Of a stretch of DNA of 64,000 bases, positions 19,601-26,703 are shown in pieces. Position 1 is the first letter of the stretch. Every line of letters starts with the position of its first letter. The position numbers were made by a program, and so were the translations under genes. A model generated the notes under the pieces. The model ran no database searches. It was not told the DNA's origin and saw only the letters and a list, made by a program, of their open reading frames with translations. Location: assembly GCF_900104415.1 (NCBI RefSeq), contig NZ_FMXR01000005.1, positions 124,001-188,000 on the forward strand, in the 5' to 3' direction. Source of the stretch: Eubacterium oxidoreducens (GTDB lineage: Bacteria > Bacillota > Clostridia > Lachnospirales > Lachnospiraceae).

Positions 19601-20093
19601 ATTAAATTATCAGCTTGTGGAACAGTTAGAACATTTGAGTCATAATGATGTTTTGACCGGTGTGTACAATCGTAATAAGTACCTGGCAAATTGCAAGTCT
19701 TATGAGAGAATGCATATTTCGTTGGGCGTGATTTTTACTGATTTGAATGGATTAAAGGAACGAAATGATCGCTATGGTCATAAACAGGGGGATATCTTTT
19801 TGATCGATGTTGCCAATCTATTATGTGATTTGTTCAAAGTGGAACGCGTATATAGAGTAGGCGGAGATGAGTTTGTTGTCCTTTTGCCGGGAATTTCAAA
19901 AGGCGATTTTGAAAAGGAAAGAAAACGACTTGAAAAAGCTCTTGAAGAAAGTTCGCATATCAGTCTCTCACCGGGATTTGCATGGACAGAGGATACAACA
20001 TACATCAAAGAAACCATTAACAAAGCAGATCGGGAGATGTATGCTTATAAGAGAAATTATTACAAAACACATGAAAGAAGAAAAGAGCGTTAA
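16611..20093 (+). CDS. Multidomain c-di-GMP enzyme: degenerate GGDEF, EAL, PAS regions, GAF-like, GGDEF
   Basis: About 1160 residues from the ATG at 16611 (GAGGGT seven bases upstream; a GTG 21 bases earlier lacks a good site). Order: a GGDEF-like domain at about 5-150 whose motif is RFGEDHF; an EAL domain at about 165-420 with AEVLARWD, VNLSRTD, EITEST, DMDDFGSAYSS, IKIDMGF, VAEGV and IQGYYF, so the catalytic set looks complete; a middle region with two or three PAS-like folds (for example WKDDKRRFLGASKAFLEYYG) and a GAF-like part near 860-1000; and a C-terminal GGDEF domain with an intact RVGGDEFVVLL. It could both break and make c-di-GMP. No membrane segment is seen. It is transcribed alone. 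Confidence 0.9.
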   Translation: MKNMEYDSLTGLPNMSSFLELSDNGMNKIVDAGSVPAMLSFNLNGLRMFNRKYGIEEGQKLLVSFGKILEKYFTKHCCSRFGEDHFYAYAQKNGIEFKLYQIFDDMRNLNDGRSLPVRVGIYIPSGFSDPLTAVMACDRARTACDMDRKTYESKFVYFTKQMELDAKERDYILNNIDKAIKNGYIKAYYQPKIRALDGKLCGAEVLARWDDPVYGFMAPASFIPILEESNLTYKLDRYILERLSSDLKKARQRGDTIVPVSVNLSRTDFKMTDPVQVMKRIVAESKVPRKFFRVEITESTVMQDPVGMKEYVDKFQEEGFAVDMDDFGSAYSSLAMLREFTFDSIKIDMGFLRNFNNRSKRILQSIVTMSKSLGMHTVAEGVDDEEQYNFLKSIGCEMIQGYYFGEPAPFEKFNEEVKKHGIIPEKELEWSFYNDIGLEDVITDEAMSLQLFDGQRFSLVYFNSEYERLIGEQGFTVQDVLERTVNTKEKAVSRAYHDIVFRAMQYGREEGMAFTMGMKSYYIRVKMLASYEHGCMFKIILEDVTLKKQIEASLESHSNRALRVEKDENEIWHSFVENIDIKIFWKDDKRRFLGASKAFLEYYGIASLSEIVGKTDEDIGWNSEEEKYKADEYRVLNGETIHRSIGETIAKGALHKIQATKCPIEKAGKVVGLIGYFNDIEESDNETCRKNSDRSLETHHKGFRMDDSSLLTYDMMAELSKDIPVGYSILRAVMDQGSIVDLEYVYANERFCNAFGEEQQHIIGRRFSEVYGEGYERWMERARVVLLENQQIRKNEYVERLGHWVNFVIAPTRIPGYCLSINVYTDTRSNEEELLKKNATKDDVVIRIAKMMNVEVDYASLINQVLKELSRVVEAERIQIFEVHEGSIRNFYEWHAPGEKSLKYLTTDMPEKERVAWRSFLVQAGIIDIKNVESLKYSVPVIYERLKKMGVYNLYAAPFYNGSELVGFMDVVNYNQNSTVDTIGLIDSVAPFIANKILNYQLVEQLEHLSHNDVLTGVYNRNKYLANCKSYERMHISLGVIFTDLNGLKERNDRYGHKQGDIFLIDVANLLCDLFKVERVYRVGGDEFVVLLPGISKGDFEKERKRLEKALEESSHISLSPGFAWTEDTTYIKETINKADREMYAYKRNYYKTHERRKER

Positions 20094-20118
20094 AGCCGGA
20101 TAAAAAGTAACAAAACAT

Positions 20119-20157
20119 CGGCGCACAGGACTTAGCTACGAGTCTTGTGCGCCGTTT
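20119..20157. terminator. Bidirectional terminator between converging genes
   Basis: A 14-bp stem (CGGCGCACAGGACT with AGTCTTGTGCGCCG) and 8-base loop lie between the c-di-GMP enzyme gene and the converging MFS gene, with T-rich sequence leaving in both directions. Confidence 0.85.
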
Positions 20158-20160
20158 GGT

Positions 20161-21546
20161 TTAGGCGTTTTTCTTTTTTAAAGCTGTGATAATACTAAAA
20201 AACCCGGAGGCAGACAATACGATTAGCAAAATAAAAGCATGCATTGTACCCGTTATCGTACCTAGAGTCATGTCGTAAGACGCCTGAGAGGCGGCAACAA
20301 TTGAGGAGATAATGGAAGTTCCGATTGCACCAAATAGCTGCTGAGCAGTATTATAAACCGCATTTCCATCTGCATTTAATGCTTCGGCAAGTCCCTTGAT
20401 GCCATGTGTCATGGTATTTCCGATAATCAGACATTGACCAAAGGCAAAGATAAGATATGTTACCATCAGGGTTACAGGCCTTGCATTTTGAATCATCAAA
20501 AGAAAAATGATTTGAGAGATTATCACAACTACAATACCGAGTGTTAGTGGGAATTTTGCTCCCACTCGATCATATAGTTTGCCGCCGATTGGGGAAAGCA
20601 ACATAGTAAGAATGGATCCCGGAAGCATGATTAGTCCGGCAATAAGCGCGCTTTGTCCGATGGCAAGCTGAGAAAAATTAGGAATCAGATAACTGATACT
20701 AAGCACCATAAAAAATGTTATGGAAAAAGCGCACAAGGAGCAGGTAAACTGTCTGCTTCGAAAAACCCGAAGATTGATGAGCGCATTCTTTCGGTGTAAA
20801 GTGCATTTAACAAAGCCTAAAGCACATAAAAAAGAGGCAGCGAGTAAGAGCAAAGTCGGTGCGCTGATCCATCCAAATGCCCCTGCCATGCTACAGCCGA
20901 TAATGAGACTGGCAAAGCAGCCGGCAAGAAGCAGATAGCCTCTTAAGTCAAAGGAAGGCTTAGAAATCTTAGTTGACTGACGAATGGAAATGACGCCTAC
21001 AATGAGAGCAAAGATTAAAAAAGGAAGAAGCACAATAAAGATGGTTCTCCAACCATATGTTTCTACCATGAGACCACCTACGGTTGGACCAATAGCCGGT
21101 GCTACGCCGGTAATCATCATTCCAACGCCCATCATCATGCCCAGTTTATCGTAAGGTGTCTGTTGCAAAATGATGTTATACATAAGCGGGAGAGCAAGTC
21201 CCGTACCAACACCTTGAATCAGTCTTCCAAGTAACAAAAATATAAAGGAAGGAGCCAGAGCTGACAGCAAGGTGCCGGCGATGAATAAGATAACAGCAAG
21301 CAAAAACAGTTGCTTCATTTTAAATTTTTTATTAAGAAAGGAAGAAGTAGGTACAATGGTTGCAAGTACTAACAGATAACCGGTGGTAATCCATTGAACC
21401 GTTGAGGTTGTAACAGAGAATTCTTCCATAAGAGTCGGAAAGGTCACATTCATTGCCGTTTCGACTAAAACACCGCAAAAGGACATCAATCCTGTTGCAA
21501 CGATAGCAAGGACTAATTTTGCATCTAATTTTCTTTCAAATTCCAT
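20161..21546 (-). CDS. MFS drug-efflux transporter, DHA2 (EmrB/QacA) type
   Basis: 461 residues with about 14 hydrophobic segments. The first helix region reads FCGVLVETAMNVTFPTLMEEF, close to the DHA2 family motif (LDxTIVNVALPxL), followed by QWITTGYLL and the loop motif GRLIQGVGTG. Such carriers export toxic compounds using the proton gradient. Its start overlaps the end of the upstream marR gene by 22 bases, so the two are translated from one mRNA, and the encoded regulator most likely controls the pump. Substrate is unknown. Confidence 0.9.
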   Translation of the reverse strand: MEFERKLDAKLVLAIVATGLMSFCGVLVETAMNVTFPTLMEEFSVTTSTVQWITTGYLLVLATIVPTSSFLNKKFKMKQLFLLAVILFIAGTLLSALAPSFIFLLLGRLIQGVGTGLALPLMYNIILQQTPYDKLGMMMGVGMMITGVAPAIGPTVGGLMVETYGWRTIFIVLLPFLIFALIVGVISIRQSTKISKPSFDLRGYLLLAGCFASLIIGCSMAGAFGWISAPTLLLLAASFLCALGFVKCTLHRKNALINLRVFRSRQFTCSLCAFSITFFMVLSISYLIPNFSQLAIGQSALIAGLIMLPGSILTMLLSPIGGKLYDRVGAKFPLTLGIVVVIISQIIFLLMIQNARPVTLMVTYLIFAFGQCLIIGNTMTHGIKGLAEALNADGNAVYNTAQQLFGAIGTSIISSIVAASQASYDMTLGTITGTMHAFILLIVLSASGFFSIITALKKKNA

Positions 21547-21995
21547 AATTTCTCTCCTAAATCTGATTGGTTTAAAGTGTCATAGACATCGTTTAACAGC
21601 TTAGATGTCTTAAGGATGTCTTCATCGGTGTAAGCACTGAGGATATCTGACATTTCCTTATAATAGTCTTCGATGTAGAGCTTTTGATATTCATGTCCTT
21701 TTTTTGTCAGCTGCAAGGTAATGATTCGCTTATCGGAGGTGGATTGTTTTTTATCTACCAGTTTCAGCGATTCGAGTTCATTAATTAATCGGGTGATACT
21801 TGGACGCGTTGCATGCATGACATCTGCAACATCGCTGACTTTGACAAGGGAATTGGTTTGTTGCAATTCATGTATGGTACCAAGAATACGAATATGCCTT
21901 GGTGTAATATCTTTTGGAAGAGCAGGAAGAAAGCTCAAAATCTTTCGGGCATAGGTACATGCGTCAATAAAAGTTTTTAACGTATCTGGTTTCAT
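21525..21995 (-). CDS. MarR family transcriptional regulator of the adjacent efflux gene
   Basis: 156 residues with a central winged helix-turn-helix (VKVSDVADVMHATRPSITRLINELESL) and wing residues DKRIITLQLTKKG, flanked by the dimerising helices expected for MarR. Members usually repress their own operon until a small ligand releases them. The gene lies directly upstream of the MFS gene and overlaps it. A consensus promoter with a repeated TAATTA element over its -10 lies just upstream, fitting autorepression. Confidence 0.9.
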   Translation of the reverse strand: MKPDTLKTFIDACTYARKILSFLPALPKDITPRHIRILGTIHELQQTNSLVKVSDVADVMHATRPSITRLINELESLKLVDKKQSTSDKRIITLQLTKKGHEYQKLYIEDYYKEMSDILSAYTDEDILKTSKLLNDVYDTLNQSDLGEKLWNLKEN

Positions 21996-22028
21996 AAATA
22001 GATCCCTTTCTGCAAAAGTTATGCTAAG

Positions 22029-22047
22029 TAATTATCTTGGGTAATTA
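22029..22047 (-). promoter_or_regulatory. Candidate MarR operator
   Basis: Two TAATTA elements, each palindromic, lie seven bases apart; the second overlaps the -10 box of the marR promoter. The size and position fit an autoregulatory MarR site. Confidence 0.5.
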
Positions 22048-22072
22048 TATGGCGGATTTTTGGAGCTGTCAA
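22044..22072 (-). promoter_or_regulatory. Consensus sigma-A promoter for marR-MFS
   Basis: On the minus strand, TTGACA (22067-22072) and TATAAT (22044-22049) match consensus perfectly with a 17-base spacer, about 50 bases before the marR ATG. Confidence 0.9.
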
Positions 22073-22218
22073 TACATAATTTATACTTTTATGAAAAATA
22101 GTTATGACAAGGCGATAACCCATAAGGAATTGCTTGCCTCTTATTTGCAAATGAAAGGGAACAAGTGTATGATATAGAAGAAAAAATCTGGGATATTATA
22201 GCGAATAGAATACTAGAA

Positions 22219-22346
22219 TTTAACTCAGTCGGAGTACAAGCTCCGACTGAGTTAAACGCTCCGCGAGGATGCGCACGGATTCGGGCAGGAATTTGTCTGC
22301 TGAAGCAGACCCGAATCCGGCGCGCAAGACTCGCGAGCGAGTCTTG
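22219..22346. repeat. Dense palindromic block of three hairpins upstream of cbiM
   Basis: Hairpin 1: a perfect 16-bp stem (22219-22234 with 22241-22256, loop TACAAG). Hairpin 2: CGGATTCGGG (22276) with CCCGAATCCG (22310), closed outside by GCGC arms and containing a smaller perfect stem TCTGCT-ga-AGCAGA. Hairpin 3: perfect 10-bp stem CAAGACTCGC-ga-GCGAGTCTTG. No T-run follows. The block is GC-rich in an AT-rich setting. The word AACTCAGTCGG recurs at 29789, suggesting a dispersed palindromic repeat family. Confidence 0.7.
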
Positions 22347-22372
22347 ACGATAAGTTAGCAGGGAGGTTTCAA

Positions 22373-23395
22373 ATGCATATACCGGAGAATTATCTAAGTC
22401 CGGCTACCTGTGCAGTGATGACTGCGGCAATGGTACCGGTGTGGACAAATGCAGTAAGAAAGGTAAAGCCTGAAGTATCAAAAACAAAGATGCCGTTGCT
22501 TGGTGTTGGAGCAGCTTTTTCGTTTGTGGGTATGATGTTTAACGTACCGATGCCGGGTGGAACGACAGGACATGCAGTCGGGGGAACCTTGATTGCGTTG
22601 ATGCTAGGACCGAATGCGGCATGTATATCTGTTACAATTGCGTTGCTGATTCAGGCATTATTATTTGGGGATGGCGGAATTCTTGCTTTTGGAGCCAATT
22701 GTTTTAATATGGCATTTGTGTTGCCATACTTAGGATATGCGATTTATTATTTGCTTAGAAAAAGGGTTAAGAGTGATAAAGGAAGATATGTGGCAGCGGG
22801 GATTGGCGCCTATATCGGGATTAATGCAGCGGCATTGTGTGCAGCCATCGAATTTGGGGTTCAACCATTGTTGTTTACAGATGCACAGGGGCAGGCTTTG
22901 TATTGTCCATATGATTTGACGATTTCAATTCCGGCAATGCTTGGAGGACATCTAAGCGTATTTGGAATTGTGGAAGTGATTTTTACAGTTGCATTGTTTG
23001 CATTTATAAAGAAGACATCGCCGGATATTCTGCGTGAAGAAGAGAAAGAAAAAATCAATATAAAACCGGTATGGATTTTGTTGGCTGTTTTGGTTGTTGC
23101 TGTTCCGTTAGGATTGCTTGCGCAGGGAACCGCCTGGGGAGAATGGGGAGCCGAGGAAATTGCACAGACGATTTCAAATGGTGATGTGCTGGGTTATACA
23201 CCGGCCGGTCTGGAAAATGGATTTTCGTTATCGAATATCTTCCCCGACTATACGATGGCAGGGATTCCGGATGTGGTGGCCTATATCTTATCAGCTGTTG
23301 TGGGAGTGGCAATTGCCATTATTATATTTAAATTGATTTCAAATCGTATGAGAAATAAGATTGATTTTTCGAGGAATCCTGTTGATGATAAATGA
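22373..23395 (+). CDS. cbiM: Cobalt/nickel ECF transporter substrate-binding membrane component, CbiM type with C-terminal extension
   Basis: 340 residues. It begins MHIPENYLSP, the metal-binding N-terminus of CbiM/NikM in which His2 and the free amine ligate the ion; this fixes the start. GGTTGHAVGG carries another conserved His. Six or seven membrane helices make up the first 215 residues. A further part (about 225-325) with one helix at each end and an outside loop resembles the CbiN/PDGLE-like module fused in some family members. It captures Co2+ or Ni2+ and works with the CbiQ and CbiO partners encoded next. Which metal is carried cannot be decided. GGGAGG is seven or so bases upstream of the ATG. 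Confidence 0.92.
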   Translation: MHIPENYLSPATCAVMTAAMVPVWTNAVRKVKPEVSKTKMPLLGVGAAFSFVGMMFNVPMPGGTTGHAVGGTLIALMLGPNAACISVTIALLIQALLFGDGGILAFGANCFNMAFVLPYLGYAIYYLLRKRVKSDKGRYVAAGIGAYIGINAAALCAAIEFGVQPLLFTDAQGQALYCPYDLTISIPAMLGGHLSVFGIVEVIFTVALFAFIKKTSPDILREEEKEKINIKPVWILLAVLVVAVPLGLLAQGTAWGEWGAEEIAQTISNGDVLGYTPAGLENGFSLSNIFPDYTMAGIPDVVAYILSAVVGVAIAIIIFKLISNRMRNKIDFSRNPVDDK

Positions 23396-24194
23396 GATAC
23401 CAGACTGGATGCAGCAAGAGGAATCTTATGCACCGGTAAAAGACCATGATAATTTTATAACCAAAAGTATGTTAAATATACTGACTTTATTAGAACGCTT
23501 CCGTGAAAACGGGAGCGTCTATTGTAATGGAATTAATGCATTTGTAAAATTGTTATATACAATCTATGCAATTGTATTGGTATCATGTTCAAAGAATATG
23601 TTTTTTACCTATATTTTGCTTGGAAGTTTTTTGATTCGAATCTGCTTTCTTAAAGGAAATCAGTTGTCCAGGGTGATGAGTACAGCTGTTATGGCAGGAA
23701 TTGTTTCAGCTTTGGTGATGTTACCTTCCGTGTTTTTGGGGAATCCGACAACGATGGTGACAATCGCGCTAAAGGTATTCTTTTCAGTAGGAATGCTTGT
23801 TTTGATGTCTGTGACGACCAGATGGAATAGGATTACGGCAGCCCTTAGACTCCTTGGGATTCCGAACCTGTTTATCTTTACGTTTGATCTTACATTAAAA
23901 TATATTGCATTAATCGGTGAGATGAGCAGGCAATTGCTAATTGCGTTAAAGGTGCGTTCGGTCGGACGAAATCACAAAAAGGCGGATGCTATGGCAGGTG
24001 TTTTGGGGGTGATGTTTTTAAAATCCAAGGAAACATCGGAAGAAGTCTTTTTGGCGATGCAGTGCAGAGGGTTTTCTGGCTGGTATCCACCGATGAAAAA
24101 GACACCTGTTCGGGGCAGAGATTATTTGGCATTTGTTTTGATGGGTGCTGTTATGGCATTGTTTTTGATTGTTGAAGGGATTGTGAAACTATGA
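23385..24194 (+). CDS. cbiQ: ECF transporter transmembrane coupling component, CbiQ type
   Basis: 269 residues from the ATG at 23385, preceded by GAGGA and overlapping the end of cbiM by 11 bases. About five hydrophobic helices are seen. Two coupling motifs of the EcfT family are present: ALKVRSVG and AMQCRGFSG, the Ala-x-Arg-Gly type helices that touch the ATPase. It passes the ATP-driven motion of CbiO to CbiM. The stop overlaps the cbiO start (ATGA), so the three genes are translated as one unit. Confidence 0.9.
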   Translation: MINEIPDWMQQEESYAPVKDHDNFITKSMLNILTLLERFRENGSVYCNGINAFVKLLYTIYAIVLVSCSKNMFFTYILLGSFLIRICFLKGNQLSRVMSTAVMAGIVSALVMLPSVFLGNPTTMVTIALKVFFSVGMLVLMSVTTRWNRITAALRLLGIPNLFIFTFDLTLKYIALIGEMSRQLLIALKVRSVGRNHKKADAMAGVLGVMFLKSKETSEEVFLAMQCRGFSGWYPPMKKTPVRGRDYLAFVLMGAVMALFLIVEGIVKL

Positions 24195-24892
24195 AAAAAA
24201 ATGAAGCAGTAGAGTTTCCGATTATGGAACTTAAGAATGTATGTTTTGCATATGGCAGACAAGTAGCGCTTCGCAATGTCAGCTTTTCCGTGAATCAAAA
24301 GGAGACAGTGGTCATAACAGGACCAAATGGATGCGGTAAGTCAACATTGCTCAAGTTGATGAATGGATTGATTTTTGCACAAGAAGGGAACTATTCATTT
24401 GCAAATGATGAAATTACGGAAAAAAAGATGCAAAATCAACTTTATGCAAAGGCATTTCATCAAAAGATTGGTTATGTATTTCAAAATTCGGATGTGCAGC
24501 TTTTTTGTGGCAGCGTAAAAGAGGAGATTGAATTTGGTCCTTTGCAGATGGGACTGGATTATAAAGAAGTCGCCAAAAGAAGGGATGATGTGGCAAAGCT
24601 GTTTAGAATTGAGCATCTCCTTGAACGAGCACCCTATCATTTAAGCGGAGGGGAAAAGCGTAAGGTTGCCCTGGCCTGTGTGTTGTCCATGAACCCAGAA
24701 GTATTAGTGATGGATGAGCCGCTTGCGGGACTGGATAAAAAAAGCCAGATGTGGCTTATGGAATTTTTGCAATACATGAAAAAATCCAAAAAGACGATGA
24801 TTATTTCTACGCACAATGAGGAACTTACCGATCTTTTAAAGGATCGGGTCGTGGAAATGAATGAAGCGTATACAATCCAAAGAATTTTATAA
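24191..24892 (+). CDS. cbiO: ECF transporter ATP-binding subunit, CbiO type
   Basis: 233 residues with all ABC ATPase motifs: Walker A GPNGCGKST, Q-loop VFQNSDVQLF, signature LSGGEKRK, Walker B VLVMDEPLAGLD, and the switch His in STHNEEL. The Q-loop with PD/SDxQLF wording is typical of ECF ATPases. It starts with a four-base overlap on cbiQ. It is the only ATPase in the operon, so it probably forms a homodimer. No clear terminator follows before the next promoter. Confidence 0.93.
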   Translation: MKKNEAVEFPIMELKNVCFAYGRQVALRNVSFSVNQKETVVITGPNGCGKSTLLKLMNGLIFAQEGNYSFANDEITEKKMQNQLYAKAFHQKIGYVFQNSDVQLFCGSVKEEIEFGPLQMGLDYKEVAKRRDDVAKLFRIEHLLERAPYHLSGGEKRKVALACVLSMNPEVLVMDEPLAGLDKKSQMWLMEFLQYMKKSKKTMIISTHNEELTDLLKDRVVEMNEAYTIQRIL

Positions 24893-24918
24893 ATGCCCGG
24901 CGTTTGTAAAAAAAAGTG

Positions 24919-24947
24919 TTGACAAGTACAAATTAATTGAGTACAAT
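24919..24947 (+). promoter_or_regulatory. Promoter of the thioredoxin reductase operon
   Basis: TTGACA (24919-24924) and TACAAT (24942-24947) with a 17-base spacer. The spacer and -10 box are covered by the first of two operator-like repeats. Confidence 0.85.
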
Positions 24948-24981
24948 CGAAACATCAAATCAATTGAATACAATTAAATTG
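24928..24981 (+). promoter_or_regulatory. Duplicated OhrR-like operator
   Basis: Two 20-base direct repeats start at 24928 and 24955 and match at 17 positions (core CAATTGA/G-TACAAT). The second runs on into TACAATTAAATTG (24969-24981), very close to the known OhrR site TACAATT-AATTGTA. The operon encodes an OhrR-like protein as its third gene, so autoregulation is likely. Confidence 0.6.
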
Positions 24982-24996
24982 AACGGAGGACTATTT

Positions 24997-25866
24997 ATGG
25001 AACGATATGATATTGCCATAATTGGAACCGGACCTGCAGGGCTTGAAGCTGCAATAACGGCGAAGGTTAGAAATAAATCAGTGCTTCTTTTGGGCAGTTT
25101 GGGTACGTCGGATAAAGTAGCAAAAGCACATACGATTGAGAACTATTTGGGACTTCCTAAGATTAGCGGAGCAGATATGTCAAAGGCATTTTTAGATCAC
25201 GCCAAAGACATGGGAGTAGAGATTACACCGGACAAAGTAAATGCAGTATATGCGCTGGGAGATTTCTTTTCCATCCAGGGGCATACAGGTAATTACGAAG
25301 CTTCTAGCGTGATTTTGGCAGCAGGTATGAGTGCGATGAAGCCGCTCATTGGAGAGATGGAACACTTAGGACGCGGAGTCAGTTATTGTGCAACTTGTGA
25401 CGCGGCCTTATATAAAGGCAAGAGCGCTATTATCCTGGCATATAGCGATGAGGATGAAGCTGAGGCACAGTTTTTAGCAGAACGTGCAGATCAGGTATAT
25501 TATTTGCCACAGTATGATTTTTCCGGGAACCTTGGTGAGAAGATTGAAGTTATAACAGGTGTAAAGCCGTTGTCGATTGAAGTGTCAGATGGCTGGGCAA
25601 CCTTGGTAACAGATGGCAAGGCACTAGAAGCGGATGGAATCTTTATTCTCAGACAGCAGATTGCACCATCTCAGCTCGTTCCGGGATTGGAACTAGATGG
25701 AAATCATGTGGCAGTAGATCGAAGTATGAAGACGAATATTGATGGCTTATTTGCTTGCGGAGATATTACAGGAACGCCATATCAATATATAAAAGCAGCC
25801 GGAGAAGGCAACGTGGCAGCACTTTCTGCTGTCGCTTATCTGGCAGAAAAAAAGAAAGCAAAATAG
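24997..25866 (+). CDS. Thioredoxin reductase-like flavoprotein without a recognisable NADPH site
   Basis: 289 residues from the ATG at 24997 with a GGAGG site. The FAD-binding GTGPAGLEAA, the redox pair C131-A-T-C134 (in VSYCATCDAAL) and the second FAD motif GLFACGDITG are all present, so the fold is that of TrxB. However, the NADPH-binding part following the CxxC reads IILAYSDEDEAEAQF instead of GxGxSAxEEA, and the HRRxxxR phosphate-binding motif is replaced by YYLPQYDF. The protein is also some 20 residues shorter than usual. These traits match the clostridial pyridine-nucleotide-independent reductases, such as the ferredoxin-dependent flavin enzyme (FFTR). The gene for its probable partner thioredoxin follows 20 bases later. 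The electron donor is inferred, not shown. Confidence 0.85.
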   Translation: MERYDIAIIGTGPAGLEAAITAKVRNKSVLLLGSLGTSDKVAKAHTIENYLGLPKISGADMSKAFLDHAKDMGVEITPDKVNAVYALGDFFSIQGHTGNYEASSVILAAGMSAMKPLIGEMEHLGRGVSYCATCDAALYKGKSAIILAYSDEDEAEAQFLAERADQVYYLPQYDFSGNLGEKIEVITGVKPLSIEVSDGWATLVTDGKALEADGIFILRQQIAPSQLVPGLELDGNHVAVDRSMKTNIDGLFACGDITGTPYQYIKAAGEGNVAALSAVAYLAEKKKAK

Positions 25867-25885
25867 AATTTAGGAGGAAACGAAT

Positions 25886-26197
25886 ATGGTAAAGAAGATT
25901 AATACAGAAGAATTTAGAGCAATGGATAAAGCCGGAGTACAGGTAATTGATTTTAATGCAACCTGGTGTGGACCATGTAAGATGCTGGCACCGGTATTAG
26001 AAGAATTATCGGAAGATTTAGAAGGAAAAGCATCTTTCTTTGCAGTGGATACGGATGAGAATCCGGAGCTTGCACAGGAATTTCGAATCACAAGCATTCC
26101 GGCAGTTGCTGTAATCAAAGACGGTACATTGGCAGATATGCATGTGGGATTTGTACCTAAGTCACAGATGCTGGAGTTTGTTCAAAAATATCTCTAG
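25886..26197 (+). CDS. trxA: Thioredoxin
   Basis: 103 residues, the usual size, with the active site TWCGPCK, the cis-Pro in ITSIPAV and the DTDENPELA segment. It is a cytosolic disulfide reductant for peroxiredoxins, ribonucleotide reductase and methionine sulfoxide reductases. AGGAGG lies ahead of the ATG. It sits between the reductase and the OhrR-like regulator genes, which implies joint induction under oxidative stress. Confidence 0.96.
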   Translation: MVKKINTEEFRAMDKAGVQVIDFNATWCGPCKMLAPVLEELSEDLEGKASFFAVDTDENPELAQEFRITSIPAVAVIKDGTLADMHVGFVPKSQMLEFVQKYL

Positions 26198-26215
26198 GAA
26201 AAAGAGGTTGGATGA

Positions 26216-26650
26216 ATGAGTGAAAATTATGATGAACTAAAGTTATGCAATCAGCTATGTTTTCCGCTGTATGCTTGTTCTAAGGAAATTGTAAAACGTT
26301 ATAAACCGTTTTTAGATCCGATTGATTTAACCTATACCCAATACATTGCCATGATGGTGATATGGGAAGAAAAGGAAATCACAGTAAAATCCATGGGTGA
26401 AAAACTGTTTTTAGATTCCGGAACGCTTACACCGGTTTTGAAAAAACTAGAACAAAAAGGTTATATCAAGAGAGAACGCGCCAAGGATGATGAGCGAAAT
26501 CTGATTATTTCGCTGACCAAACAAGGTGAAAAATTAAAAGAAAAGGCGGTCAGTATTCCAAAGAATATGGGTGGATGCATCTGTCTTAGTCCGGAAGAAG
26601 CATCGACATTGTATCAATTGTTATATAAGATTCTTGGACGTATATCATAA
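26216..26650 (+). CDS. OhrR-like, thiol-based peroxide-sensing MarR regulator
   Basis: 144 residues. The N-terminus LKLCNQLCFPLYACSKEI carries the Cys at the OhrR sensing position (NQLCF), and LTYTQYIAMMVIWE, KSMGEKLFLDSGTLTPVLKKLE and KDDERNLIISLT follow the OhrR pattern closely. In known OhrR proteins, oxidation of that Cys by organic hydroperoxides releases DNA. An OhrR-type operator lies at the operon promoter. Unlike the classic case, no ohrA peroxidase gene is adjacent; the regulated genes appear to be the thioredoxin system. Extra cysteines at positions 11, 22, 119 and 121 (approximate) may take part in disulfide formation. Confidence 0.88.
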   Translation: MSENYDELKLCNQLCFPLYACSKEIVKRYKPFLDPIDLTYTQYIAMMVIWEEKEITVKSMGEKLFLDSGTLTPVLKKLEQKGYIKRERAKDDERNLIISLTKQGEKLKEKAVSIPKNMGGCICLSPEEASTLYQLLYKILGRIS

Positions 26651-26662
26651 GCATAAGTAAGG

Positions 26663-26703
26663 CTGCGCTTAAAATGAGAAATCATTTTAAGTGCAGTTTT
26701 TTT
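26663..26703 (+). terminator. Terminator after the trx-ohrR operon
   Basis: A 15-bp stem with one G-T pair (CTGCGCTTAAAATGA with TCATTTTAAGTGCAG), a GAAA loop and seven T's. Confidence 0.92.

Noticed and set aside
22100-22200. A cobalamin-riboswitch-like word (AAAGGGAACAAGTG, near 22154) upstream of cbiM
   Set aside because: The other conserved parts of that riboswitch, such as the GCCACTG box and the paired kissing loop region, are missing, so it may be chance or at best a remnant.
22165-22347. A 60-codon frame starting at GTG before cbiM
   Set aside because: Most of it runs through the palindromic block and its residues reflect repeat sequence; no family or conserved pattern is seen.
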